A DNA stretch of 64,000 bases from Adlercreutzia faecimuris (GCF_022669055.1 NZ_JAJMLW010000001.1:1116001-1180000), one strand, 5' to 3'. Numbered from the stretch's first letter, positions 15,707-24,738 are shown. The notes: generated by a model not told the origin, from the letters alone. Numbers and translations are program-made.

Positions 15707-16633
15707 TTAGATGAGGCTAGAAATCGAGCGCATGACCAAATCAACGTCCTGGTTCTCCAATTCTTGGATGATGTGCAGGTAGGTCTTCTGCGTTGTGTTC
15801 ATGCTGGCGTGACCGAGCCTCTTGGCGACGCTAGCGATGGACACTCCCGCGAAGAGCAGGAGCGACGCGTGGGTGTGCCGGAGCCCATGAATGGAGATGA
15901 TGGGAATCTGCGCCTGGCGGCAATGTCGTTCGAGAACGCTGTTGGCGGTCGAGTTGTAGACCTTGCCCTGGACGAAGATGGGCTCATCACTTGGCATGGA
16001 CTTGGTGAGCTCGGAAAACTGGATGACGAGCTGCCAGTCAAGCTGCACCTTGCGCACTGACGAGCGATTCTTCGTGGGAACGAATCCCGCGCCTGACTTG
16101 TAGTCCCAGGTTTTGCTTATGGAGACAATCTGCCGCGAGAAGTCGAAGTCTGCAGGCGTGAGGGCGATGGCCTCAGAAAACCGCAGGCCTGTCTTGGCGA
16201 TGAGCAGGATGAGCCAGTCCCAGGATATCTCGGGGCCGAGATCCAAGTCGTTGAGCAGGCGGTGTAGCTCAAACTGATTGAGGTACTTCTGCTTCTTCGC
16301 CTTAGGCGGGACTCCCTTGATGATGGCCTTTCGCGTGGGGTCCCGGTCGATGAGGCCCTCGTCGACCGCATCGAGAACCGCTCCCTTGAGCTGATGGTGG
16401 AAGTCCATGGTCGTCTGCCGCTCGTGGCAGGAGGCGTAGTCGTTGAGCAGCCTCTGATAGGTTATCCGGTTAAGCTCCGAGAGCTTCAGCTGGGGGATGA
16501 GCTTCGAGAGCCACATCTTGGTCAGCTGGTACTTTCGCAGGGTGACATCGCGGACTGCGCCTTCCTTGTACATGGCGACCCATTGCTGATAGTAGTCGCA
16601 GAAAGTGCTGTCTGCGGTAAGCTCGCTAGGCAT
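15707..16633 (-). CDS. tyrosine recombinase (probable hsdS specificity invertase)
   Basis: 308-residue site-specific recombinase. An N-terminal SAM-like DNA-binding domain (FCDYYQQWVAMYKEGAVRD) is followed by the catalytic domain with the expected residues: R151 (GLRFSEAIAL), H249 and R252 (HGLRHTHASLL), H275 (LGHASMNTTQKTYLH) and nucleophile Y285. The start at 16633 has a good GAGAGGAG site; the longer in-frame extension to 17071 runs through ruvX and is rejected. Its position next to inverted hsdS cassettes matches phase-variable type I systems in which a neighbouring tyrosine recombinase inverts TRDs. Integration of the whole island is an alternative role, but no tRNA or att duplication was found. 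Confidence 0.88.
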   Translation of the reverse strand: MPSELTADSTFCDYYQQWVAMYKEGAVRDVTLRKYQLTKMWLSKLIPQLKLSELNRITYQRLLNDYASCHERQTTMDFHHQLKGAVLDAVDEGLIDRDPTRKAIIKGVPPKAKKQKYLNQFELHRLLNDLDLGPEISWDWLILLIAKTGLRFSEAIALTPADFDFSRQIVSISKTWDYKSGAGFVPTKNRSSVRKVQLDWQLVIQFSELTKSMPSDEPIFVQGKVYNSTANSVLERHCRQAQIPIISIHGLRHTHASLLLFAGVSIASVAKRLGHASMNTTQKTYLHIIQELENQDVDLVMRSISSLI

Positions 16634-16796
16634 AGAATCTCCTCTCTCTCCGAAAACAAAAAGCGCGCTCACGCTGATTCGATAGGGGAGAAGGGGGAAT
16701 TTTTCATGATGCGCACGTCGTCGCCAAAGCGCAAGGGAACGAACGTGCGATGCGGTAGAATACCGGCAGCGAACGTTGGCGGGGAAGGAGGCGCGG
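16634..16796. promoter_or_regulatory. intergenic region with divergent promoters
   Basis: Separates the recombinase (minus) from ruvX (plus) and marks the right end of the island; composition returns to high G/C after about 16790. A TAGAAT at 16756-16761 is a candidate -10 for ruvX. No tRNA, attachment duplication or terminator was recognised. Confidence 0.4.
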
Positions 16797-17219
16797 ATGC
16801 GGGTCATGGCGTTGGACATCGGGGAGGTGCGCGTGGGGGTGGCGGTGAGCGACCCGGGGGAGCGCGTGGCGTCGCCGGTGTGCGTGCTGCCGGCGGCCGA
16901 GGTGGCGGGCGGCGCCAAGCCCTTCCGACGCCTCCTGGAGGACTGGGAGCCGGAGCTTCTGCTCTGCGGCCTGCCGCTTACCCTGGCCGGCGAGGAAGGG
17001 CCCCAGGCGCAGCGCGTTCGGAAGGTCGCGGCCCAGGTCAGCGCCGCGACGGGGCTTCCCTGCGCCTTCACTGACGAGCGCCTCAGCTCGGCTGCGGCAA
17101 AGCGTAGTTTGCGTGAAAAGGGCTATGACGAGCGGGCCATGCGCGGTAAAGTCGATATGATAGCCGCTAGTTTGTTTCTGCAGGCGTGGCTCGACGAGCG
17201 CGCTGCCCAGGCGAGATAA
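16797..17219 (+). CDS. ruvX: Holliday-junction resolvase-like pre-16S rRNA nuclease
   Basis: YqgF/RuvX family, 140 residues, about the family norm. Members process the 5' end of 16S rRNA precursor and resemble RuvC. The RNase H-like fold is indicated by MALDIGEVRVGVAVSD at the start, CGLPLTLAGEEG and FTDERLSSAAAK in the middle and KVDMIAASLFLQAWLD at the end, giving the expected acidic residues. The usual SxxG in the loop is replaced by TLAGEEG. The ATG at 16797 with AAGGAGG upstream is used rather than 16776. Its stop is part of the ribosome-binding site of mltG. Confidence 0.9.
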   Translation: MRVMALDIGEVRVGVAVSDPGERVASPVCVLPAAEVAGGAKPFRRLLEDWEPELLLCGLPLTLAGEEGPQAQRVRKVAAQVSAATGLPCAFTDERLSSAAAKRSLREKGYDERAMRGKVDMIAASLFLQAWLDERAAQAR

Positions 17220-17230
17220 GGATACCCGCC

Positions 17231-18370
17231 ATGCCCCTTCACCGAAAGCAGCTCACCTATTCCGAGCGCCCCAACCACGCCGCCCGCGCGGCGCACGCCA
17301 AGGGCGACGAGCTGTTCCGCACCTATGACACGAGCGCCATCCTCCCCAAGCGCAGCAAGGCCCCGGCCATCGTGGCCGTGGTGCTCGCGCTCGCGGTGGT
17401 GGCTGTGGCCGCCTTCCTCATCCTGCGCGTGGTGAACCCGCCGGTCGAGCTTTTGCCCGAGGGCCAGACCGCCGTCATCACCGTGGAGCAGGGCGAGGGC
17501 GCCTACAACGTCGGCCAGTCGCTCGAGGAGGCCAAGCTCGTGGCGTCGGTGGACAAGTTCGTCGATCGCGTGCGCGAGCTCGACGCCGAGGCGGCCCTCA
17601 TCCCCGGCACCTACCAGTTCGCCGGCGGCACCTCGATGGATGACATCATCGCCATGCTCAAGGCCGGTCCCGCGGTCACGGGCGACACCCTTACCGTGCC
17701 CGAGGGCCTCACCCGCGAGGCGACGGCCGACGCCGTGGCCCAGGCCACGGGCGGCCGCGTGAGCGCCGAGGACTTCCTGGCCGCCTCCGCCGACGCGAGC
17801 GCGTGGGCCGGGCGGTTCCCTTTCCTGGAGAGCGCCGGCTCCAATTCGCTCGAGGGCTTCCTCTTCCCCAAGACCTACACCGTCACCGCCGCCGATGACG
17901 CCGACGCCATCGTGGCCATGATGCTCGCGCAGTTCCAGACCGAGACGGCGGGGCTGTCCTTCGCCTACCCGGAGTCCCAGGGGCTGAGCCTCTACGACGC
18001 GGTCAGCCTGGCCTCCATCGTGGAGAAGGAGGCGGCGCCGGAGAACCGCGCCACCGTGGCCTCGGTGTTCTACAACCGCCTGGCATCCGATCGCCCCTAC
18101 CTGGAGTCCGACGCCACCACCGCCTACGAGGTGGGCCACGACCCCACGGCCGACGAGGTGCACGCGAGCACCCCCTACAGCACCTACTCCAACCCCGGCC
18201 TGCCCCCGACGCCCATCTGCTCGCCGAGCCTCGAGTGCCTGAGCGCCGTGTGCGAGCCGGAGCAGACGAACTACCTGTTCTTCTACTTCAGGCCCAATGC
18301 GCAGGGCGGCATGGACTACTTCTTCAACGAGACCTACGACGAGCACCAGCAGGCCATCGCCGGGAGCTAG
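17231..18370 (+). CDS. mltG: endolytic murein transglycosylase MltG
   Basis: Cleaves nascent glycan strands at the membrane and helps terminate peptidoglycan chain growth. 379 residues: a cytoplasmic segment of about 48 residues, one transmembrane helix (IVAVVLALAVVAVAAFLILRVV, quoted in part as residues ~49-70), a LysM-like region and the YceG catalytic domain with the catalytic Glu in LASIVEKEA and NPGLPPTPICSP near the C-terminus. ATG at 17231 starts 11 bases after the ruvX stop. The order ruvX-mltG is widely conserved. Confidence 0.93.
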   Translation: MPLHRKQLTYSERPNHAARAAHAKGDELFRTYDTSAILPKRSKAPAIVAVVLALAVVAVAAFLILRVVNPPVELLPEGQTAVITVEQGEGAYNVGQSLEEAKLVASVDKFVDRVRELDAEAALIPGTYQFAGGTSMDDIIAMLKAGPAVTGDTLTVPEGLTREATADAVAQATGGRVSAEDFLAASADASAWAGRFPFLESAGSNSLEGFLFPKTYTVTAADDADAIVAMMLAQFQTETAGLSFAYPESQGLSLYDAVSLASIVEKEAAPENRATVASVFYNRLASDRPYLESDATTAYEVGHDPTADEVHASTPYSTYSNPGLPPTPICSPSLECLSAVCEPEQTNYLFFYFRPNAQGGMDYFFNETYDEHQQAIAGS

Positions 18371-18376
18371 GTAGCC

Positions 18377-18928
18377 ATGGGCCTGCTTGAGCCAGACCGG
18401 TACTTCTCGCGCCTGTCCCATATCGACCTGGAGCGCGACCTGCGTGCCCGCGGGCTCGACTGCGTCCTGCTCGACATCGACAACACCATCCTCGCCCGCG
18501 ATACCCACGAGGTTCCGCGCGACGCGCGGCTGTGGCTCGCGCGCGCCCGCGAGGCGGGGGTGGGCGTGTGCCTGGTGTCGAACAACTGGCACGCCTCGGT
18601 TCACCAGCTGGCCGGCGAGCTGGACCTGCCCATCGTGGCCAAGGCGCTGAAGCCGCTGCCGCACGGCCTTCTGCTGGGGATGCGCAAGCTCGGCGGCGAC
18701 CGCGCCTCCACGGTGATGGTGGGCGACCAGCTGCTCACCGACGTGCTGGCCGCCCACCTGGCGGGGATGAGGGCCTACATGCTGCAACCGTTGGTCGAGC
18801 AAGACCTGCCCCACACCCTCCTGCTGCGCAACCTGGAGCGTATGATGCTGGGGTCGCGTCAGCCCGAGCCCGCGCCGCCGGCCTGCCGCCAGAACCTAGA
18901 CGCCCATCCCCAGGAGGGACTGCGATGA
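18377..18928 (+). CDS. YqeG-family HAD phosphatase
   Basis: 183 residues. HAD IIIA motifs are visible: LLDIDNTILARD (DxD nucleophile region), LVSNN (motif II), a Lys in AKALKPLP (motif III) and VGDQLLTDVLAA (motif IV). Family members are soluble hydrolases; the substrate is unknown, though some are phosphatidylglycerophosphate phosphatase-like. It lies six bases after mltG and its stop overlaps the aroE start (ATGA). In Gram-positives yqeG commonly precedes aroE, as here. Confidence 0.87.
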   Translation: MGLLEPDRYFSRLSHIDLERDLRARGLDCVLLDIDNTILARDTHEVPRDARLWLARAREAGVGVCLVSNNWHASVHQLAGELDLPIVAKALKPLPHGLLLGMRKLGGDRASTVMVGDQLLTDVLAAHLAGMRAYMLQPLVEQDLPHTLLLRNLERMMLGSRQPEPAPPACRQNLDAHPQEGLR

Positions 18929-19881
18929 CCGATACCGCCGCCGGCGCCCCGGCCGCCACGCCCCAGCGCCTCTACGTGCTGGGCCACCCCATTGCCCACT
19001 CGAAGTCGCCGGTGATGTACAACGCCGCCTACGAGGCGCTCGGCCTGCCGTGGCGCTACGGGGCCATGGACCTGCCCGACGCCCTGGACGCCCGCGCCTT
19101 CCTCAAGCGGCGCGACTTCCTCTCCGTCAACGTCACCACGCCCTACAAGCCGCTCGCCTTCGAGCTGGCCACGGCTCGCGCCGCCTCGGCGCGCCTGGCC
19201 CACGGGGCCAACGTGCTCGTGCGCAAGGGCGACGCGCTCGTCGGCTACAACACCGACGGCCGCGGCTGCGTCGCCTACCTCGAGCGCGCCGGCTTCGCCT
19301 TCGCCGGCAAGCGCGTGGCCGTGTGCGGCACGGGCCCCACGTCGCTGGCCATCCTGCACGCCGCCGCCCAGGCCGGCGCCGACGAGGCGCTCCTGCTCGG
19401 GCGCGACAAGGACCACGCGGCCGAGGTGCTGCGCGCCTACGTGGACGAGTACGGGCTTCTGGCCCGTGCCACCATCGACCTGCCCGCTGCCGACGAGGGG
19501 CACCTGAGCTTCCGCGAGGCCTACGACCACGTGTGCTTCAAGTTCGGCAGCTACGCCACGTCGACCCAGGCCATCGCCGCAGCCGACCTCATCGTCGACG
19601 CCACGCCGCTCGGCATGGCCGCGGGCGACCCGGCGCCCTTCGACACGGCGCTTCTGCACGAGGGCCAGTGGGTCTTCGACGCCGTCTACGGCCACGGCGA
19701 GACGGCGCTCGTCGCCGCGGCCCGCACGGCCGGCGCGAGGGCGCTCGACGGCGCCGGGATGCTCGTGGCCCAGGCCGCCGTCACCGTCCAGATCGTCTGC
19801 GACATCGCCGAGGCCCCCCAGCCCCTCTCCTTCGACGAGCTGTTCGCCCTCATGGCCGACGCCGCCGGCTTCGACTGCTAG
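18925..19881 (+). CDS. aroE: shikimate dehydrogenase
   Basis: Reduces 3-dehydroshikimate to shikimate with NADPH. 318 residues, slightly long. The N-terminal substrate domain has HPIAHSKSPVMYNAA and VNVTTPYKP (catalytic Lys), followed by GYNTDGRG and the nucleotide-binding loop VCGTGPTSLA, here without the usual GAGG spelling. DATPLGM and DGAGMLVAQA close the protein. An insertion of about 30 residues after ADEGHLSFREAYDH lengthens the Rossmann domain. Start overlaps the previous stop, with CAGGAGGG upstream. Confidence 0.93.
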   Translation: MTDTAAGAPAATPQRLYVLGHPIAHSKSPVMYNAAYEALGLPWRYGAMDLPDALDARAFLKRRDFLSVNVTTPYKPLAFELATARAASARLAHGANVLVRKGDALVGYNTDGRGCVAYLERAGFAFAGKRVAVCGTGPTSLAILHAAAQAGADEALLLGRDKDHAAEVLRAYVDEYGLLARATIDLPAADEGHLSFREAYDHVCFKFGSYATSTQAIAAADLIVDATPLGMAAGDPAPFDTALLHEGQWVFDAVYGHGETALVAAARTAGARALDGAGMLVAQAAVTVQIVCDIAEAPQPLSFDELFALMADAAGFDC

Positions 19882-19914
19882 CCGGATCGCGTCGCGCGCG
19901 CCAGCGGGCTGCGC

Positions 19915-19920
19915 TACAAT
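19915..19920 (+). promoter_or_regulatory. aroC promoter, -10 element
   Basis: TACAAT in the 120-base gap between aroE and aroC. It suggests that aroC-aroK-aroB can be transcribed separately from the upstream genes. Confidence 0.45.
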
Positions 19921-20001
19921 AGCGGGCGGACATCGCCGTGGCGCGCCGTCTCCAGGCGGGGGTCGGCCCCCGCAGCGCGCACGGCTCGAAAGGTTCCCCC
20001 A

Positions 20002-21174
20002 ATGGAATACATCACCGCAGGCGAGAGCCACGGGCCGGAGCTGACGGCCATCGTCACCGGCGTGCCGGCCGGGCTCGTCATATCCGAGGAGCAGATGAAC
20101 AGCGACCTGGCGCGGCGCCAGGGCGGCTACGGCCGCGGCGGCCGCCAGACCATCGAGCGCGACACGGTGCGCGTCACCGGCGGCCTGCGCTTCGGGCGCA
20201 CCCTCGGCGGCCCCATCGGCCTTTCCGTGCGCAACCGCGACTGGGTGAACTGGTCGGATCGCATGGCGCCGTTCGGCCAGCCGCCGGCCGACCTCAAGCG
20301 CGAGGTCACGCCGCGCCCCGGCCACGCCGATTTGGTGGGCGCCCTGCGCACCAACACCGACGACTGCCGTAACATCCTGGAGCGCGCGAGCGCCCGCGAG
20401 ACGGCGGCGCGCGTGGCGGCCACGGGCATCGCCCGCGAGCTTCTGGCCGAGCTGGGCGTGGAGGTGTTCTCCTACGTGGTGTCGGTCGGCGACGCGTCCA
20501 TGGACGAGGACGACTTCCTGGCCAAGGCGCCCACCTACACGCCGCTCGACATCGAGCTGTCGGAGATGCGCTGCCCGAGCGCGCGCGCCACCGAGTCCAT
20601 GAAGGCCGCCATCGACCGGGCCCGCGCCGCCGGCGAGAGCCTGGGCGGCACCTTCCGCGTGGTGGCCCGCGGCCTGGTGCCGGGCATCGGCAGCTACGCG
20701 AGCGCCGGCGAGCGCCTGACGGCGCGCATCGGCGCGGCGCTCTTCGGCATCCCCGCCATCAAGGGCGTCGAGTTCGGCCTGGGCTTCGAGGCGGCGCGCC
20801 GCCCGGGCTCGGAGGTGCACGACCCCATCGTGCTGGAGGGCGCCGAGGGCTTCCAGCGCTCGTCGAATAACGCCGGCGGCCTGGAGGGGGGCATGACCAA
20901 CGGCATGCCGCTCGTCGTCACCGTGGCGATGAAGCCCATCCCCACGCTCATGCGGCCGCTCGACACGGTGAACCTGGACACGCTGGAGGTGGAGCAGGCG
21001 TCCAAGGAGCGCAGCGACGTGTGCGCCGTGCCCGCCGCGGCCGTGGTGGCCGAGGGCGAGGTGGCGTTCGCGCTGGCCAACGCCTACCTCGAGGCGTTCG
21101 GCTGCACCAACATGACCGACCTCAAGGCGTCGGTGAAGTCCTACAAGCAGCGGCTGAGGACGATGTCGCGGTGA
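20002..21174 (+). CDS. aroC: chorismate synthase
   Basis: Converts 5-enolpyruvylshikimate-3-phosphate to chorismate using reduced FMN. 390 residues, typical. Signature stretches: GESHGPELTAIVTGVPAG, the Arg-rich RRQGGYGRGGRQ, RPGHADLVG, and GLEGGMTNGMPLVV. ATG at 20002 follows GAAAGG. The stop overlaps the GTG start of aroK. EPSP synthase (aroA) is not in this window. Confidence 0.96.
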   Translation: MEYITAGESHGPELTAIVTGVPAGLVISEEQMNSDLARRQGGYGRGGRQTIERDTVRVTGGLRFGRTLGGPIGLSVRNRDWVNWSDRMAPFGQPPADLKREVTPRPGHADLVGALRTNTDDCRNILERASARETAARVAATGIARELLAELGVEVFSYVVSVGDASMDEDDFLAKAPTYTPLDIELSEMRCPSARATESMKAAIDRARAAGESLGGTFRVVARGLVPGIGSYASAGERLTARIGAALFGIPAIKGVEFGLGFEAARRPGSEVHDPIVLEGAEGFQRSSNNAGGLEGGMTNGMPLVVTVAMKPIPTLMRPLDTVNLDTLEVEQASKERSDVCAVPAAAVVAEGEVAFALANAYLEAFGCTNMTDLKASVKSYKQRLRTMSR

Positions 21175-21848
21175 GCCGGCGCAAGCGACGCGGCGGAACC
21201 GGCGGGCGCGGCGGGGCCGCGGGCGCGTCCGGCACTCGGGCCCGGGCGGCCGCGCGCGGCGGCCGTGGCGGCGCCCGCCCGGCGCCGACCCCGGCCCCGG
21301 CGCCCCGCGAGCCCCTGGAGCTCACGCGCCCGGTGTTCTTCGTCGGCTTCATGGGGGCCGGCAAGACCTCGGTGGCCCGCCGGCTCGCGCGCATCTGCTC
21401 GGTGGCGTCCGTGGACATGGACACCTACCTCGAGCGGCGCGAGGACCGGCGCGTCAAGGACATCTTCGCCGAGGACGGCGAGGACGCCTTCCGCGCCATC
21501 GAGACCGACGTCCTGGCCGAGCTGGCCGCCAAGGACCCGCTGCTCGTGTCCTGCGGCGGCGGGGTGATCCTGCGCGAGGAGAACCGCGCCATCCTGCGCG
21601 AGGGCGGCTTCGTCGTCTATCTGCGCGTCACCGCCGACGAGGCGGCCTCGCGCATCAGCGACACGTCGTCGCGCCCGCTGTTCCAGGACCTGGCCGCGGC
21701 GCGGGCCCGCTGCGAGGAGCGCCTGCCGCTCTACGAGGCCGTGGCCGACGTGACCGTCGACACTGCGGGCAAGGGGGTCGCGGCCATCGCCCGCGAGGTC
21801 CAACGCCTGCTCGAGAAGGAGGGCGTGCTATGCCGGCAACCAAGATAG
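21171..21848 (+). CDS. aroK: shikimate kinase with basic Gly/Arg-rich N-terminal extension
   Basis: Phosphorylates shikimate at O3. The kinase core starts near residue 46: VFFVGFMGAGKTSVARRLA (Walker A), DMDTYLERR (shikimate-binding Asp), SCGGGVI (Gly-rich shikimate loop) and a lid with SRPLF. The first 45 residues are Arg/Gly/Ala/Pro-rich low complexity (SRRKRRGGTGGRGG...) and unlike the family; the GTG at 21171 overlaps the aroC stop, and no better start was found before the core, so the extension is probably translated. The 3' end overlaps aroB by 19 bases. Confidence 0.88.
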   Translation: MSRRKRRGGTGGRGGAAGASGTRARAAARGGRGGARPAPTPAPAPREPLELTRPVFFVGFMGAGKTSVARRLARICSVASVDMDTYLERREDRRVKDIFAEDGEDAFRAIETDVLAELAAKDPLLVSCGGGVILREENRAILREGGFVVYLRVTADEAASRISDTSSRPLFQDLAAARARCEERLPLYEAVADVTVDTAGKGVAAIAREVQRLLEKEGVLCRQPR

Positions 21849-22942
21849 TGGTGAACATCCCGGGCGAGGAGCCCTACGCCGTGCGCGTGGGCGCCGGCGT
21901 GCTGGGGGGGCTGGGCGAGGCGCTGCGCGCGCTGCCGGCCGTGGCCGCCGCGCCGCGGCTGCTCGTCATAACCGACGAGAACGTGGCGCCGCTGTACCTG
22001 GACGCGGCCAAGGCGTCGCTTTCGGCCGCCGGGTTCCGCGCGGCCGACATCGTGGTGCCGGCGGGGGAGGGCTCGAAGTCCCTCGCGGTCATCGGCGAGG
22101 TGTGGGAGGCCATGGCGGCGCTCGGGCTCACGCGCGACTGCGCGGTGGTGGCCCTCGGCGGCGGCGTCGTGGGCGACCTGGCCGGGTTCGCGGCCTCCAC
22201 CTACATGCGCGGCATCGCCGTGGTGCAGGCGCCGACGACGCTGCTGGCCATGGTCGACTCGTCGGTGGGCGGCAAGACCGGCGTCAACCTGGAGGCGGGC
22301 AAGAACCTGGTGGGCACGTTCAAGCAGCCTGCCCACGTGTGCGCCTGCACGTCCACGCTCGCCACGCTGCCCGAGCGCGAGTGGCGCTGCGGCTGCGCCG
22401 AGGTGGCGAAGGCGGCCGTCATCGACTCCGACGACTTCTTCTTCTGGCTGCTCGGCAGCGCCGACGCCCTGGCGGCGCGCGACGAGGCCGTCACGGCCGA
22501 GGCCATCGCCCGCTCGGTCGTGTTCAAGGCGCGCGTGGTGGCCGAGGACAAGGAGGAGAGCCGCGGCGTGCGCGAGTGCCTGAACTACGGCCATACCCTG
22601 GGGCACGCCGTGGAGGCGCTCGCCGGCTACGGCACGTTCTCGCACGGGGCCGCGGTGGCCGAGGGCATGCGCTTCGCCGCGCGGCTGGGGCGCGAGCTGG
22701 TCGGCACGCCGGATGATCTGGTGGCCACCCAGGACGAGCTCCTGGACGCGCTGGGGCTGCCCCCGCTCGAATGGGCGGCGCCGGCCGCGGACATGCTGGC
22801 GGCCATGAAGCGCGATAAGAAGGCCCGCGCCGGGGTGGTGCGCTTCGTGCTGCCCGCCGACGTGGGGCGCTGGGAGCTCGTGGACGTGGCCGACGATGTG
22901 ATCTTGGCCGCGCTGCGCGACTGGGAGGCGGCGAAGGCCTAG
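21830..22942 (+). CDS. aroB: 3-dehydroquinate synthase
   Basis: Converts DAHP to 3-dehydroquinate, an NAD- and metal-dependent reaction. 370 residues, typical. Seen: VVALGGGVVGDLAGFAASTYMRG (NAD-binding glycine stretch), PTTLLAMVDSSVGGKTGVN, LNYGHTLGHAVEAL (metal-ligand His) and FSHGAAVAEGMRFA. The ATG lies inside the end of aroK, so translation is coupled. Confidence 0.95.
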   Translation: MPATKIVVNIPGEEPYAVRVGAGVLGGLGEALRALPAVAAAPRLLVITDENVAPLYLDAAKASLSAAGFRAADIVVPAGEGSKSLAVIGEVWEAMAALGLTRDCAVVALGGGVVGDLAGFAASTYMRGIAVVQAPTTLLAMVDSSVGGKTGVNLEAGKNLVGTFKQPAHVCACTSTLATLPEREWRCGCAEVAKAAVIDSDDFFFWLLGSADALAARDEAVTAEAIARSVVFKARVVAEDKEESRGVRECLNYGHTLGHAVEALAGYGTFSHGAAVAEGMRFAARLGRELVGTPDDLVATQDELLDALGLPPLEWAAPAADMLAAMKRDKKARAGVVRFVLPADVGRWELVDVADDVILAALRDWEAAKA

Positions 22943-23014
22943 GGCGCCGGCGCGCCGCACGGCGCGGCGCTCCCGCGGCGCGGGGGCGCCATCGGTAAGC
23001 GAAGGAGCAAGCAC

Positions 23015-23536
23015 GTGAAGAAGATCCTGCTCATGAACGGGCCCAACCTCAACATGCTGGGGGTGCGCGACCCGGCCCTCTACGGCACCGACACGCTCGC
23101 GGCCATCGAGGCCGAGTTCGCCGCCTATGCCGCCGGGCGCGGCGCCGCGGTCGACTGCTTCCAGTCGAACCACGAGGGCGCGCTCATCGACCGGCTGCAC
23201 GAAGCCCATGGCCGCTACGACGGCATCGTCTACAACCCGGGCGCCCACACCCACTACTCCTACGCGCTCCACGACGCGGTGGAGACCATCGACGTGCCGG
23301 TGGTGGAGGTGCACCTGACCGACATCTCCCAGCGCGAGGAGTTCCGCCGTACCTCGGTCATCGCGCCGGCGTGCGTGGCCCAGGTCAAGGGGATGGGGAA
23401 GGCGGGCTACCTGCGCGCCCTCGACCTCCTGCTGGACGGGCCGGCGGGGGATGCCGGCGCGTCGGATGCGTGTGACGCGGCGCCTGCGGAGGCCGGCGCG
23501 CCCGAGCCCGCGGATGCGGAAGGCGGCGCGCGATGA
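23015..23536 (+). CDS. aroQ: type II 3-dehydroquinate dehydratase
   Basis: Dehydrates 3-dehydroquinate to 3-dehydroshikimate. GTG start with GAAGGAG upstream. The core (about 145 residues) shows MNGPNLNMLGVRDPALYG with the catalytic Tyr, FQSNHEGALIDRLHEA, YNPGAHTHYSYALHDA and VEVHLTDISQREEFR (catalytic His). The last 30 residues are an Ala/Asp/Glu-rich tail not found in the core family. The stop overlaps the next start (ATGA). Confidence 0.93.
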   Translation: MKKILLMNGPNLNMLGVRDPALYGTDTLAAIEAEFAAYAAGRGAAVDCFQSNHEGALIDRLHEAHGRYDGIVYNPGAHTHYSYALHDAVETIDVPVVEVHLTDISQREEFRRTSVIAPACVAQVKGMGKAGYLRALDLLLDGPAGDAGASDACDAAPAEAGAPEPADAEGGAR

Positions 23537-24738
23537 GCGGCGCCACCGCTCCCTTGGCCATGACGGCCGCCGATGCCCGGGCGCTCGCCGACGAGCAGGC
23601 GGCCATGGCGGCCGACCCGGCGGGGGCCGGGCTCGTCGACGCGGGGGCCTGCGCGCGCCGGCTCGGCCTCCTGCGCCGCGCCTGCGCCGACGCGGACGTG
23701 GGCGCCTTCCTCGTGCGCGACACCTCCGACATCGCCTGGCTCACCGCCTTCGATCGCGTCTTCGACGAGGAGGCGGCCCACGCCCTCTACGTCGACGGCG
23801 ACCGCGCCGTCCTGCACACCGACTCGCGCTACGCCACCGCCTGCCGCGCCGCGGCGGCGGGCACGCCGCTCTCGGTGGACGACGCCCGCGAGACCCACGC
23901 GGCGTTCGCCCGGCGCCTCCACGGCGACGCTATCGCCGATGACCTGGGCATCGACGACGGCATCACGCTCGCGGAGTACCGCCGGCTCGAGGACGCGTTC
24001 TCGCCCTCGGCGCCCTTCCGCGAGACGTCCGGCGTGGTGGTGGGCCTGCGCGCCGTGAAGGACGCCGCCGAGGCCGCCCGCCTGCGCGCCGCCCAGGCCA
24101 TCACCGACGCCGCGTTCTCCCACATCGTGGGGTTCATGGCGCCTGGCATGACCGAGCGCGAGGTGCAGCTGGAGCTGGAGGGCTTCATGGAGCGCCACGG
24201 CGCCTGGGGCCTGGCCTTCCCCTCCATCGTGGCGACGGGGGCCAACGGGGCGAGCCCGCATGCCATTCCCGGCGCCGCGGTGCTCGAGGCCGGCCAGTGC
24301 GTCGTGCTCGACTTCGGTGCGCGGGCGTGGGGCTACTGCTCGGATATGACGCGCACGGTGTTCCTCGGCGAGCCCGCAGGCGAGATGCGCGCCGCCTGGG
24401 AGGCCATCCGCCGCGCCAACGAGGAGGTGGAGGCGCTGCTGCGTCCCGGCGTGACGGGGCGGGCCGCCCACGAGCACGCCGAGCAGGTGCTCGCCGATGC
24501 CGGCTTCGGCGGCGCGATGGGCCACGGCCTGGGGCACGGCGTCGGCATCGACATCCACGAGGAGCCGGTGCTCTCGCCGCGAAACGACCGCTCGCTCGTG
24601 GCCGGCAACGTGGTGACGGTGGAGCCCGGCATCTACCTGCCCGGCCGCTTCGGCATGCGCCTGGAGGACTTCGGCATGGTGACCGAGGGCGGCTTCGACG
24701 TCTTCACCCGGTCGACTCACGAGATGGTGGTCATCTAG
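23533..24738 (+). CDS. M24-family Xaa-Pro aminopeptidase
   Basis: 401 residues. The N-terminal creatinase-like domain (FLVRDTSDIAWLTAFDR) is followed by the pita-bread metallopeptidase domain. Metal ligands can be placed: Asp in VVLDFGARAWGYCSDMTRT (two Asp), His in GHGLGHGVGIDIHE, Glu in TVEPGIYLPG and Glu in RLEDFGMV. Likely removes N-terminal residues preceding proline. Upstream of efp in many Gram-positives, as here, although efp has its own promoter. Confidence 0.92.
   Translation: MSGATAPLAMTAADARALADEQAAMAADPAGAGLVDAGACARRLGLLRRACADADVGAFLVRDTSDIAWLTAFDRVFDEEAAHALYVDGDRAVLHTDSRYATACRAAAAGTPLSVDDARETHAAFARRLHGDAIADDLGIDDGITLAEYRRLEDAFSPSAPFRETSGVVVGLRAVKDAAEAARLRAAQAITDAAFSHIVGFMAPGMTEREVQLELEGFMERHGAWGLAFPSIVATGANGASPHAIPGAAVLEAGQCVVLDFGARAWGYCSDMTRTVFLGEPAGEMRAAWEAIRRANEEVEALLRPGVTGRAAHEHAEQVLADAGFGGAMGHGLGHGVGIDIHEEPVLSPRNDRSLVAGNVVTVEPGIYLPGRFGMRLEDFGMVTEGGFDVFTRSTHEMVVI

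Noticed and set aside
16634-16796. Attachment site or tRNA at the right island end
   Set aside because: No tRNA gene and no repeat shared with the left end near 2900 was found by eye.
15707-17071. Longer 454-codon recombinase
   Set aside because: The extra N-terminal part is antisense to ruvX; a good ribosome-binding site and start lie at 16633.
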